A stretch of 6,750 nt of DNA from Verrucomicrobiota bacterium (GCA_022709625.1 JAKLIL010000101.1:1-6750), one strand, 5' to 3'; positions 1 to 6,750 are shown, counted from the stretch's first letter. The notes: generated from the sequence alone by a model not told the origin. Made by a program: numbers and translations.

Positions 1-1962
1 GTCGGGGTTGAGCCAGGCGTCGCGGGGATCGGCTGGATCGAGGCCGTGGGCGGTTTCCCAGGCGTCAGGCATGCCGTCGCCGTCGCCGTCCGCGGGCGCC
101 GGGGGTCGGCGCGAGAGGACCAGCACGCTCCACGGGGCGATGGACACGTCGCCGCGGCCGTCGGGCCACACGAAAACCGTCGTACTGCCGCGGTTCAGGA
201 AATCGGGACTGTAGGCGTTGCTATCGCTGTTGAAGTGGACATGCCAGACGTTGGTCGCGGGGAAATCGAGCCAATAGCCGGCGAGGTTGGTGGCCGAAAA
301 GTTGGCGAGGACGAAAACATCGTCAGCGGGCTGGCCGGCGATGCCGCGGCGGACCTGCAAGAGGGTGCCGTTGTTGGTCAGGGCGGCTATGGCGATTTCG
401 CCGGCGAGGCCGGCAGTGGTCCCGCCGCGGTTGCGGCGCAGGCCGGCCAAGTCGCGGTAGAGCCGGACAATGCCGGGATAATTCGTGGCCTTGGCCCAGT
501 CCATGCCGTTGGTCGTGCTGAAGAGCTGGTCCTCGAGCAGTTCCTGGCCTTGGAACACCATCGGGATGCCCGGCGCGACGAATGCGAGAGCGGCGCCCAG
601 GGTCGATTTCTTGCGCGCAAGATAGCCGAAGGGATCGCTCGGCGCGATTTCCGCCGGGAAGCGCTGGGCGCCCTTGGCCGCGTTGAGATAGCCGACTTCG
701 TCGTGCGACTCGGTGTAGACGATGCGCCGGACGCCCGCCGCGGCGGCCATTTGGCTGACGATGGGCGCGAGGTTGCGCGCGGCGTCATTGGTGATCTGCC
801 GGGTGATGTCTTCGTGGAACGTGCGGTCCCACTGGCTCTGGAAGCCGAGGCCGTCGGCGGCGGCCACCGGCGCGGTCACGTCCGGGTCGCCGAGCAGATC
901 CTCCGCGATGCGGATCTTCTCTGGATACTCCATGGCCATCCAGGCGTTGATTTCGCGGAGCAGGCTTTTGCCGTCGGCGATGGGCGTGAGGTTGTTGGTA
1001 GTGTAGCGCACGTACAGGGTGGCGTCCCAGCGCAGGCCATCCACGCGGAAGTCTTCCAGCCACAGACGGACATTGTCGCGGATATAGCTGCGGACCTGCG
1101 GGCGCGAGTAGTCGGGCCGCGGGCCCCAGGGCGTGTAGGCCTTGGCCGGATCCTGGGCGAAGTAGATGCCCCCGCCCGAATAGCCGGTCCACCCGTCGAA
1201 TGCCCACAGCGAATGCCGCAGGTCGTCGCCGTCGCCGTAGTGGTTGTGGACGACGTCGAGGATCACGGCGAGGTTCCGCGCGTGGCAGGCGTCCACGAAG
1301 GCCTTGAACCCGTCGGGCCCGCCGTAGGCGCTTTCGACGGCGAAGGGGTCGATGGGGTTGTAGCCCCAGCTGTTGTTGCCGGGAAATTCCGCGACCGGCA
1401 TCAGTTGAATGGCATTGAAGCCCAGCGCGGCCACATGGTCAAGGCGCGCGATGGCCTGCGTGAAGGTGCCCACCTGGCTGGGCGAAGGGGCGGGATGGTT
1501 GAAGGTGCCGACATGCAGCTCGTAGAGCGCCAAGTCCGTCAGTGGCGGGGGAATGAATTCGCGCGTGCTCCATTCGTAGGCTCGCGGGTCGTGGATGATT
1601 CCCGGAGCATCGCCGGAATGAACCACCCGCCGCGCCCGCGGATCGCGGCGCACCCGGTCCCGGTTGATGGAGAATCGGTATTGGTCGCCGGCCCGCGCCG
1701 CCGGGACGTCCGCCGACCAAATGCCGGCGTTGGTCGGTGTTTCGAGCGCGAGGGGAACGTTGTTGGTGTTCCAGGCGTTGAACGAGCCGAAGACCGTCAA
1801 GCTGGTGGCGTTGGGCGCCCACACGCGGAACGCAACGCCGGTGCCGGCGGCATCGGCGTAGGGCACGGCGCCCCGGCCGCTGTGCGTGGACTGGGCGGCC
1901 GCCGGGTGAAACGCCCATCCCGCCAGCATCCAGCAAACCAAGGATGGGAAGCGTTTTACCAT
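1..1962 (-). CDS. Secreted GH13 alpha-amylase/branching-enzyme-like glycosidase, C-terminus cut by window edge
   Basis: Reading the minus strand from ATG 1962-1960 gives 654 codons with no stop before the left edge. Residues 1-23 form a signal peptide (MVKR, hydrophobic core, A-A-A before Q24), so the enzyme is exported. Residues about 40-100 look like a CBM48/E-set domain ('FRVWAPNAT', 'GSFNAW'). The GH13 barrel follows with all conserved regions: 'LMPVAEFPG' near 187, region I DVVHNH at 236-241, region II VDGLRWD with nucleophile D313, region III RIAED with acid/base E354, and region IV ESHD with D421. An all-beta C-terminal domain runs to about 620, then D625-E636 (DGDGDGMPDAWE) begins a calcium-binding thrombospondin-3/dockerin-like repeat that continues off the window. 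The family acts on alpha-1,4/1,6-glucans. The sequence resembles branching enzymes and maltooligosyltrehalose trehalohydrolases, but the exact reaction cannot be set from motifs. The start is chosen because the signal peptide begins there; no strong Shine-Dalgarno precedes it. Confidence 0.93.
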   Translation of the reverse strand, partial: MVKRFPSLVCWMLAGWAFHPAAAQSTHSGRGAVPYADAAGTGVAFRVWAPNATSLTVFGSFNAWNTNNVPLALETPTNAGIWSADVPAARAGDQYRFSINRDRVRRDPRARRVVHSGDAPGIIHDPRAYEWSTREFIPPPLTDLALYELHVGTFNHPAPSPSQVGTFTQAIARLDHVAALGFNAIQLMPVAEFPGNNSWGYNPIDPFAVESAYGGPDGFKAFVDACHARNLAVILDVVHNHYGDGDDLRHSLWAFDGWTGYSGGGIYFAQDPAKAYTPWGPRPDYSRPQVRSYIRDNVRLWLEDFRVDGLRWDATLYVRYTTNNLTPIADGKSLLREINAWMAMEYPEKIRIAEDLLGDPDVTAPVAAADGLGFQSQWDRTFHEDITRQITNDAARNLAPIVSQMAAAAGVRRIVYTESHDEVGYLNAAKGAQRFPAEIAPSDPFGYLARKKSTLGAALAFVAPGIPMVFQGQELLEDQLFSTTNGMDWAKATNYPGIVRLYRDLAGLRRNRGGTTAGLAGEIAIAALTNNGTLLQVRRGIAGQPADDVFVLANFSATNLAGYWLDFPATNVWHVHFNSDSNAYSPDFLNRGSTTVFVWPDGRGDVSIAPWSVLVLSRRPPAPADGDGDGMPDAWETAHGLDPADPRDAWLNPD

Positions 1963-2005
1963 GCGGCCATCAAACCCTACTTCGTCGCGGCGGGCAAGCC
2001 TTTTG

Positions 2006-2020
2006 CCGGTCCCGGACCGG
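2006..2020. repeat. 15-bp dyad upstream of the GH13 gene
   Basis: The sequence ccggtcc-c-ggaccgg is a perfect dyad of 7-bp arms around one central base. It lies 44 bp upstream of the GH13 start codon, a position where an operator could sit. In GC-rich DNA such a dyad can arise by chance, and no known regulator motif is recognised. Confidence 0.35.
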
Positions 2021-2158
2021 TTCCACTACGGCTCTTGCGGGCAGCGTCGTTCAGGGGACATTCGATCGGGTGGCCTCCGATCTCTTTCACCCGCTTCCCG
2101 CTCGCAACCCCGATCTGGGCGAATGGGCGGGTACGATGCAACCAGTCGGTCTCCGGCT

Positions 2159-2360
2159 CGCATCCCCGTTTCACTGACCGTAATCCTTTCCGGAGACTTC
2201 CGTAGGGGTCGAGCTTGCTCGATCCCGGTTTGGATTCGAATGCGTCCGGGTTTGTCTACCGGGAACAATCCGGGATTCAGCCAGCTGAACCCCAACAATG
2301 GCCGAACGATGCATCTGGACGATGCCCGCATGCGATCGATGTCAACGAAACGGGGATGCG
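2159..2360. repeat. MITE-like inverted repeat pair about 200 bp apart
   Basis: The left arm cgcatccccgtttc (2159-2172) is perfectly complementary to the right arm gaaacggggatgcg (2347-2360). The match continues inward for six more positions with two mismatches, ending in tgac (2175-2178) and gtca (2341-2344). Outward it continues as ccgg on both sides after a one-base offset. The heptamer cggtctc occurs just outside both arms in direct orientation (2147-2153 and 2363-2369), though at unequal distances from the arms. No transposase is encoded between the arms. The structure could be a non-autonomous mobile element, a dispersed intergenic repeat, or a long-range RNA/DNA hairpin. Its boundaries are uncertain. 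Confidence 0.45.
2205..2226. repeat. Strong hairpin with CUUG tetraloop
   Basis: The arms ggggtcgag (2205-2213) and ctcgatccc (2218-2226) pair over nine positions, with one G-U wobble when read as plus-strand RNA, closing a CTTG loop at 2214-2217. CUUG is a known stable tetraloop. The hairpin lies between the arms of the larger inverted repeat. There is no T-run after it, so it is not an intrinsic terminator. Confidence 0.4.
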
Positions 2361-2439
2361 TCCGGTCTCGGCAGCGGCAAACGATTGGCTTGCGTTTTCG
2401 CAGGGGAGCAACGACAATTCCGACCCGATTGACAACCAA

Positions 2440-2443
2440 AGGA
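2440..2443 (+). promoter_or_regulatory. Ribosome binding site of the TPR gene
   Basis: AGGA, within aaagga at 2438-2443, sits 10 bases before the ATG at 2454. It is a moderate Shine-Dalgarno match and supports that start. Confidence 0.5.
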
Positions 2444-2453
2444 TGATACTTCC

Positions 2454-3410
2454 ATGGATAAGAACGCCCCGAACGACGTGAACGAACCCGAGCGCGAACC
2501 GCAGGCGCCGCCGCCGGGCAGCGAGGATGCCAAGCAGTTTTCGCGGTGGATGGCGGAGTACGGCCGCCCCGCCTTGATCGGCCTGGCCGTGGCCGTGGTC
2601 GTGCTGCTGGGCATCTCGGTTTGGCGGAGCCAGAAGGCGTCGAAAGCCGCCGCCGCGGTCCAGGCGTTGTTCCAGAGCCAAAGCCCCGAAGAACTGCAAA
2701 CGCTTGCCGCCGCCGATGCCCAGGCGCCGACGGCGCCCATGGCGCTGGCTACGGCCGCCGCGGAGTTCTATGCGCAGAACCGCTACGACGAGGCGCTCGA
2801 AGCCTATCAGCGTTTCAGCGGCCAGTATACCAACCACATGATGTCCGCCGACGTCGCCATGGGCGTTGCCGCCAGCCTCGAGGCCTTGGAACGGTACGAC
2901 GAAGCCGTCGCCAGCTACGAGGCTTTTGCTGCCGCCTATCCCACCCATGCTCTTCGGCCCCAGGCCTTGTTTGGCGCCGCCCGCTGCCGCGAGCAGCTCG
3001 GCCAGTTCGCCGAAGCCCGCGCCATCTACGAGGATTTCATTGCGGCCAATCCCGAAAGCCCGGCGCTGCCCCAGGCCGAGTCGGGCTTGCTGTTCCTGAA
3101 GAAGGCTGAGCGGGCGAAGAATGCGCCGCCGCCGGCCGCCAAGCCGGAGGCCGAGGCCGTGGCGGAAGCTCCTGCCGCGACTCCGGCAGAAGCCGCACCC
3201 GCCGCCGCCGAAACTCCGGCCGTATCGGCGGAAGCCGTCGCCCCCGCCGTGCCTGCGGAAGCCGTCGTGGAACCCGCCGCCGCGGCGGCTCCGGAAGACA
3301 AAACGGCCCAGGACGAATCCAAGCCGAAGAAAAAGAAGCGGACGTCCGGCAAGAAAAAGACCGAGGAAGTTCCGGCGGCTCCGGCGGAAGCCGCCGCGCC
3401 CGCCGAATAA
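2454..3410 (+). CDS. Membrane-anchored TPR protein (YfgM-like architecture) with Ala/Pro/Glu-rich tail
   Basis: The protein has 318 residues. Residues 1-38 are charged and Pro-rich, and one transmembrane helix spans about 39-57 ('ALIGLAVAVVVLLGISVW'). Three TPR-like helix pairs follow at about 97-128, 132-165 and 169-202, each with the spacing and the 'YDEALEAY', 'YDEAVASY' or 'FAEARAIY' signature. Residues 223-318 are low complexity: Ala/Pro/Glu repeats, a lysine cluster (PKKKKRTSGKKK, 291-302), then more Ala/Pro. The order of short N-terminus, one helix and TPRs resembles YfgM/TPR_21 proteins, which sit in the inner membrane with periplasmic TPRs and assist envelope protein handling. By analogy it is probably a scaffold or partner-binding protein, but no partner is shown here. 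The basic, Pro-rich tail is not part of classical YfgM. An intrinsic terminator follows the stop by 23 bases, with purB downstream on the same strand. Confidence 0.88.
   Translation: MDKNAPNDVNEPEREPQAPPPGSEDAKQFSRWMAEYGRPALIGLAVAVVVLLGISVWRSQKASKAAAAVQALFQSQSPEELQTLAAADAQAPTAPMALATAAAEFYAQNRYDEALEAYQRFSGQYTNHMMSADVAMGVAASLEALERYDEAVASYEAFAAAYPTHALRPQALFGAARCREQLGQFAEARAIYEDFIAANPESPALPQAESGLLFLKKAERAKNAPPPAAKPEAEAVAEAPAATPAEAAPAAAETPAVSAEAVAPAVPAEAVVEPAAAAAPEDKTAQDESKPKKKKRTSGKKKTEEVPAAPAEAAAPAE
3228..3267 (+). repeat. Short direct repeat in the low-complexity tail of the TPR gene
   Basis: The 13-mer gcggaagccgtcg occurs at 3228-3240 and again at 3255-3267, a spacing of 27 bp or nine codons. 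It encodes part of the repeated Ala-Glu-Ala-Val pattern. Such in-frame repeats suggest the tail can grow or shrink by slippage. Confidence 0.5.
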
Positions 3411-3433
3411 AGAAACCGCACGGCATGGACCGA

Positions 3434-3468
3434 CGCCGGAACTTCGCAGGAGTTCCGGCGTTTTTGTT
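3434..3468 (+). terminator. Intrinsic (rho-independent) terminator after the TPR gene, just before purB
   Basis: The arms cgccggaact (3434-3443) and agttccggcg (3451-3460) are perfectly complementary over 10 bp, or 11 with A3433-T3461, around a 7-base loop. The tract TTTTTGTT (3461-3468) follows directly. This is a textbook intrinsic terminator in the plus direction. Only four bases separate the T-tract from the purB Shine-Dalgarno sequence. Confidence 0.93.
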
Positions 3469-3472
3469 GCGT

Positions 3473-3477
3473 GGAGG
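3473..3477 (+). promoter_or_regulatory. Ribosome binding site that fixes the purB start
   Basis: GGAGG lies 9 bases before the ATG at 3487. The frame stays open upstream to 3121, but that stretch overlaps the TPR gene in another frame, and the lyase homology begins at 3487. Confidence 0.8.
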
Positions 3478-3486
3478 ATCCCGACG

Positions 3487-4788
<1,302 letters not shown>

Positions 4789-4821
4789 ATCCGCGTGTCC
4801 GTGTGGCGCAGGAAACGACGA

Positions 4822-4845
4822 CTATAGTATTTGCAAATACTATAG
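4822..4845. promoter_or_regulatory. Perfect 24-bp AT-rich palindrome between convergent genes
   Basis: The half-site ctatagtatttg (4822-4833) is followed directly by its exact reverse complement (4834-4845), with no mismatch and no spacer. Only 6 of its 24 bases are G or C, against strongly GC-rich surroundings. It starts 34 bases after the purB stop. A perfect dyad of this kind is the classical shape of a binding site for a dimeric regulator, and the TTTGCAAA centre recalls some MarR-type operators. It could also fold as an AU-rich 3' hairpin for either transcript. No adjacent gene start explains an operator here, so its role is unknown. Confidence 0.55.
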
Positions 4846-4847
4846 CA

Positions 4848-4877
4848 TTCCTGGACCCGGGAAACTCCCGGCAGGAA
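4848..4877. terminator. Bulged GC-rich hairpin in the convergent purB/AEC gap
   Basis: The outer arms ttcctg (4848-4853) and caggaa (4872-4877) pair, then ccggga (4857-4862) pairs with tcccgg (4866-4871) around a 3-base loop. The bases gac at 4854-4856 are bulged. This makes 12 bp in total, between two convergent stop codons, so a bidirectional transcript-end or processing structure is plausible. There is no T-tract on either strand, so it is not a standard intrinsic terminator. Confidence 0.4.
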
Positions 4878-4903
4878 CGAACCCGGGCCGACGGAGCCAG
4901 GGT

Positions 4904-5845
4904 TCAGAACGCCCAGGCGAGGAAGAGGGGGACGGTGACGAGCGCCCCGAGGTGGGTGAGCAGCAGGCCGCCGGCGATGAAGTCGGTGTCGCCGCCGTAG
5001 CGTTCGCTGAAGAGCACGCTGACCATCGCCGAGGGCATGACGGCGACGATGCAGAGGATGCCGCGGGCCACGGGGTCCATGGGAATTGCGCCCAGCAGGG
5101 GAATCATGGCGAGGGGCACGGCCACGAGGCGGATGGCGGCCACGAACCAGACGCGCCAGCCGAGCATGGTTTCGAATTCCATGACGGCAAAACGGCTGCC
5201 GGCCACGAGCATGGCGAGGGCGATGGTGGCGGCGCCGAGCGTCTGGAGGCCCGCCCGGAACGTCTGTGCGCCCAGCGCGAGCCAGGCGGGCGGGGCCGGC
5301 CACGGCAGCAGATCGCGGACGGCGACGAGGGCGAGGCTGGCGAGCAGGGTGACGAACGGCGGGCTGAACAGGGATTTCAAGCGGTCGCGCTTGCGCTCGG
5401 CGCGGGAGAACAGCATGACGCCGAGCGACCACAGCAGCAGCTCGTAGCCGACGGAACCGAACACCAGCAGCGCGACGCCGCGATCGCCGTAGCGGAACAG
5501 CACGAGCGGGAGGGGCAGGAACAGGTAGTTGTTGACGAGGCAATGGAACAGAAACGCCCGTGCGGTGTCGGCCGGCACCCGGCCGAGGAAGCGGACGGCC
5601 AGCAGGCCGAGGCCCAAGCCCGCCATGGCGATGGCCATCGTGAGCAGGGGCAGGACCAGATGCGCGCGCAAGTCCGCCAGGGAGAGTTGCGTGATTGAAA
5701 CGAAAATCAGCGCGGGATAGACCAGCGCGAGGGAAACGCGGGCCAGATCGTTGGTGCCCTGCGCCGTGAGCAGGCCGCGTCGCCGCGCGTAGAAGCCGCA
5801 GGCGACGAGGCCCAGCACGCAGACGATTTGGAAGAAGAACACCAT
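4904..5845 (-). CDS. AEC-family (auxin efflux carrier) permease
   Basis: ATG 5845-5843 to TGA 4906-4904 gives 313 residues, the usual AEC length. The protein is almost all membrane: about ten hydrophobic segments, near 3-20, 38-56, 64-86, 95-117, 122-147, 162-180, 200-218, 232-252, 260-280 and 289-311. A charged cytoplasmic loop, 'RAERKRDRLK', lies at about 148-157. Family features include the Asn-rich break 'NNYLFLPLPL' at 105-114 and the C-terminal 'MPSAM...SERYGGD' at 270-286, which matches the end of bacterial AEC permeases. Members export or exchange small carboxylates such as malate, or other anions; the substrate cannot be read from the sequence. The frame is open far upstream through the RND gene, but homology starts at MVFFFQ. 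GGACGG a few bases upstream is a weak ribosome site. A TATAAC box (5864-5859) without a good -35 is a poor promoter candidate. It may be co-transcribed with the RND gene. Confidence 0.9.
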   Translation of the reverse strand: MVFFFQIVCVLGLVACGFYARRRGLLTAQGTNDLARVSLALVYPALIFVSITQLSLADLRAHLVLPLLTMAIAMAGLGLGLLAVRFLGRVPADTARAFLFHCLVNNYLFLPLPLVLFRYGDRGVALLVFGSVGYELLLWSLGVMLFSRAERKRDRLKSLFSPPFVTLLASLALVAVRDLLPWPAPPAWLALGAQTFRAGLQTLGAATIALAMLVAGSRFAVMEFETMLGWRVWFVAAIRLVAVPLAMIPLLGAIPMDPVARGILCIVAVMPSAMVSVLFSERYGGDTDFIAGGLLLTHLGALVTVPLFLAWAF

Positions 5846-5925
5846 GGCGTTGCCGTCCGTTATAGCGGATCGCGGCCGGAAGTCCCGCGCATTTTTGTTG
5901 AGTCTGAATTCGGCCGTTACGCCCC

Positions 5926-5946
5926 CCCGCGGCCTTTCGCCGCGGG
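5926..5946. repeat. GC-rich hairpin in the RND-AEC gap (AEC-proximal)
   Basis: The arms cccgcggc (5926-5933) and gccgcggg (5939-5946) pair perfectly over 8 bp around a 5-base loop that reads GAAAG on the minus strand. There is no U-tract downstream on the minus strand. It is probably a transcript-end or mRNA-stability structure between the two genes. Confidence 0.45.
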
Positions 5947-5961
5947 AGGCGAAGTTGACTC

Positions 5962-5984
5962 CCCCGCCGCGCCAGGCGGCGGGG
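5962..5984. terminator. GC-rich hairpin immediately after the RND gene
   Basis: The arms ccccgccgc (5962-5970) and gcggcgggg (5976-5984) pair perfectly over 9 bp around a 5-base loop, ending four bases after the RND stop codon in its direction of transcription. The stem strength and position suit a 3' end structure, but the T-run of an intrinsic terminator is missing. It could stall polymerase or protect the RND message from decay. Confidence 0.5.
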
Positions 5985-5988
5985 CCCG

Positions 5989-6750
5989 CTAGGATTGGCC
6001 GGAAGCGGGGGGCTCGTCGGGATGGGTGGCCTTGGGGGCGCCGGTGAACAGCGTGTAGATTAGCGGCAGCATGGTCATGGTCAGGATGCCGGCGACGAGG
6101 ATGCCGGCGACGGAGGCGATGCCGATGCCGGAGCGGTTTTCGGAGCCGATGCCGGTGCCGATGGCCATGGGCAGCATGCCGAGGCCGGAGGCGAGGATCA
6201 CCATCAGGACGGGCCGGAATTCCTCGACCATGGCGGTCAGCATGGCCTCGCGGCGGGAGGTGCCTTCCGCGATGTGCTGGGCCATCTTGTCGACGACGAG
6301 GATGGCGGCGTTGACGACGATGCCGATGAGCATCAGCGAGCCGAGCATGACGAGCATGGTGATGGCCTTCCCGGTGAGGGCGAGCGCCCAAACGATGCCG
6401 ATCAGGCCCATGGGCAGGGTGAGCAGGATGAGCGCGGGGCGTTTCCACGATTCGAGGATGGCGGCGAGCGTGAGCAGAGTCAGGAAGGTGGCGAGAAGGA
6501 TGGCCTCGCCGAAATCGGCGATGGTGTCTTCCATCATCTCGATCATGCCGGTGTTGCCGAGGGTATAGCCCGCGGGGAGGAGTTTTTGATCTTCGATGGC
6601 GCGGGCCATGGCGTCGCTGATGCCGCTCATGGTGGCGCCGGGCTTGAGGTCGCCGAGAATCTTCACGGTGCGGCGCTTGTCGTAGCGGTAGATCTGGACC
6701 ATGCTGCGGGCATCGACGACGTCGGCGACGGTTTCGAGGGGGATGGGGCG
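5989..6750 (-). CDS. RND efflux pump permease (AcrB/HAE1-like), C-terminal part, N-terminus beyond window
   Basis: The minus strand stays open from the right edge to TAG at 5991-5989, giving 253 residues, about a quarter of the roughly 1,000 of a full RND permease. The first 75 or so residues are the end of the second periplasmic region ('RPIPLETVADVVDARSMVQIY'; 'LLPAGYTLGNTG'). Five membrane helices follow at about 82-100, 105-126, 129-153, 180-200 and 210-236, matching TM8-TM12. The hallmark 'GIVVNAAILVVD' lies at 143-154; classical AcrB has NN where this has NA. 'RPVLMVILASGLGMLPMAIGTG' and 'PIY...' near the end are also typical. These inner-membrane pumps use the proton gradient to expel drugs or other hydrophobic compounds, together with a periplasmic adaptor and an outer-membrane channel that would be encoded outside this window. 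The substrate is unknown. The proton-relay residues of TM4 are not in view. Confidence 0.94.
   Translation of the reverse strand, partial: RPIPLETVADVVDARSMVQIYRYDKRRTVKILGDLKPGATMSGISDAMARAIEDQKLLPAGYTLGNTGMIEMMEDTIADFGEAILLATFLTLLTLAAILESWKRPALILLTLPMGLIGIVWALALTGKAITMLVMLGSLMLIGIVVNAAILVVDKMAQHIAEGTSRREAMLTAMVEEFRPVLMVILASGLGMLPMAIGTGIGSENRSGIGIASVAGILVAGILTMTMLPLIYTLFTGAPKATHPDEPPASGQS

Larger units (their letters stand above)
1963..2453. other. Divergent intergenic region, no convincing gene
   Basis: These 491 bases separate the divergent starts of the GH13 gene and the TPR gene, so they should hold promoters for both. Reading frames of 137-161 codons cross it on each strand, but they lack ribosome binding sites and recognisable domains, and I treat them as chance. 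The region is less G/C-biased than the neighbouring genes and contains several inverted repeats: 2006-2020, 2159-2360 (arms) and 2205-2226. A weak promoter candidate for the TPR gene is ttgcgt at 2390-2395 and gacaat at 2413-2418, 17 bp apart; it matches the sigma-70 consensus only partly. I found no tRNA or known riboswitch. Confidence 0.7.

Noticed and set aside
46..2205. 719-codon plus-strand open frame
   Set aside because: It runs antisense to the GH13 gene, whose frame has a signal peptide and every catalytic motif. The plus-strand translation is low-complexity Val/Gly/Ala/Arg and only reflects GC-rich third positions.
2429..2434. Perfect TTGACA box upstream of the TPR gene
   Set aside because: A -10 element 17 bp later would fall on the start codon (ccatgg), so it cannot serve as a normal promoter for this gene.
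1961..2446. 161-codon plus-strand frame and a 137-codon minus-strand frame in the intergenic region
   Set aside because: No ribosome binding sites, no recognisable domain, and both translate through the inverted repeat arms. Chance frames are more likely.
3121..3486. N-terminal extension of purB by 122 codons
   Set aside because: The stretch overlaps the TPR gene in another frame, translates to Arg/Pro-rich sequence, and the family N-terminus and GGAGG site both point to 3487.
5846..6448. N-terminal extension of the AEC permease to 514 codons
   Set aside because: It overlaps the RND gene in a different frame, its translation is His/Arg-rich without membrane segments, and AEC homology begins at the ATG ending at 5845.

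Overview
The window is GC-rich bacterial DNA with densely packed genes, strong G/C bias at third codon positions and long spurious antisense reading frames. The organism cannot be named from the sequence. A secreted glycosidase ending in a 'DGDGMPDAWE'-type calcium-binding repeat, next to an Ala/Pro-rich TPR membrane protein, fits the Planctomycetes-Verrucomicrobia-Chlamydiae group best (Kiritimatiellota, Verrucomicrobiota or Lentisphaerota). That placement is inference.

Layout: (1) 1-1962, minus strand: a secreted GH13 family alpha-glucan enzyme (signal peptide, CBM48-like domain, complete catalytic residues), cut by the left edge. (2) 1963-2453: a gene-free divergent intergenic region of about 490 bp, rich in inverted repeats, including a MITE-like pair of arms. 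(3) 2454-3410, plus: a single-pass membrane TPR protein with a low-complexity tail. (4) 3434-3468: a textbook intrinsic terminator, followed at once by (5) purB, adenylosuccinate lyase, 3487-4788, plus. (6) 4789-4903: a convergent gap holding a perfect 24-bp AT-rich palindrome and a second, bulged hairpin. (7) 4904-5845, minus: an AEC-family permease. (8) 5846-5988: a gap with two GC-rich hairpins. (9) 5989-6750, minus: the C-terminal third of an RND (AcrB/HAE1-like) efflux permease, cut by the right edge.

The genes do not form one pathway: the window holds a glucan enzyme, a housekeeping purine gene, a membrane TPR protein and two transporters. The RND and AEC genes share a strand and could be co-transcribed, but the hairpins between them may separate their expression. 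The TPR and purB genes are also co-directional. The terminator between them leaves almost no room for a separate purB promoter, and its left arm has a perfect 12-nt alternative partner inside the end of the TPR gene, so a switch-like attenuator is possible. I see no clear new multi-gene system. The most notable signals are in non-coding DNA: the possible attenuator ahead of purB, the 24-bp palindrome, and the MITE-like inverted repeat.
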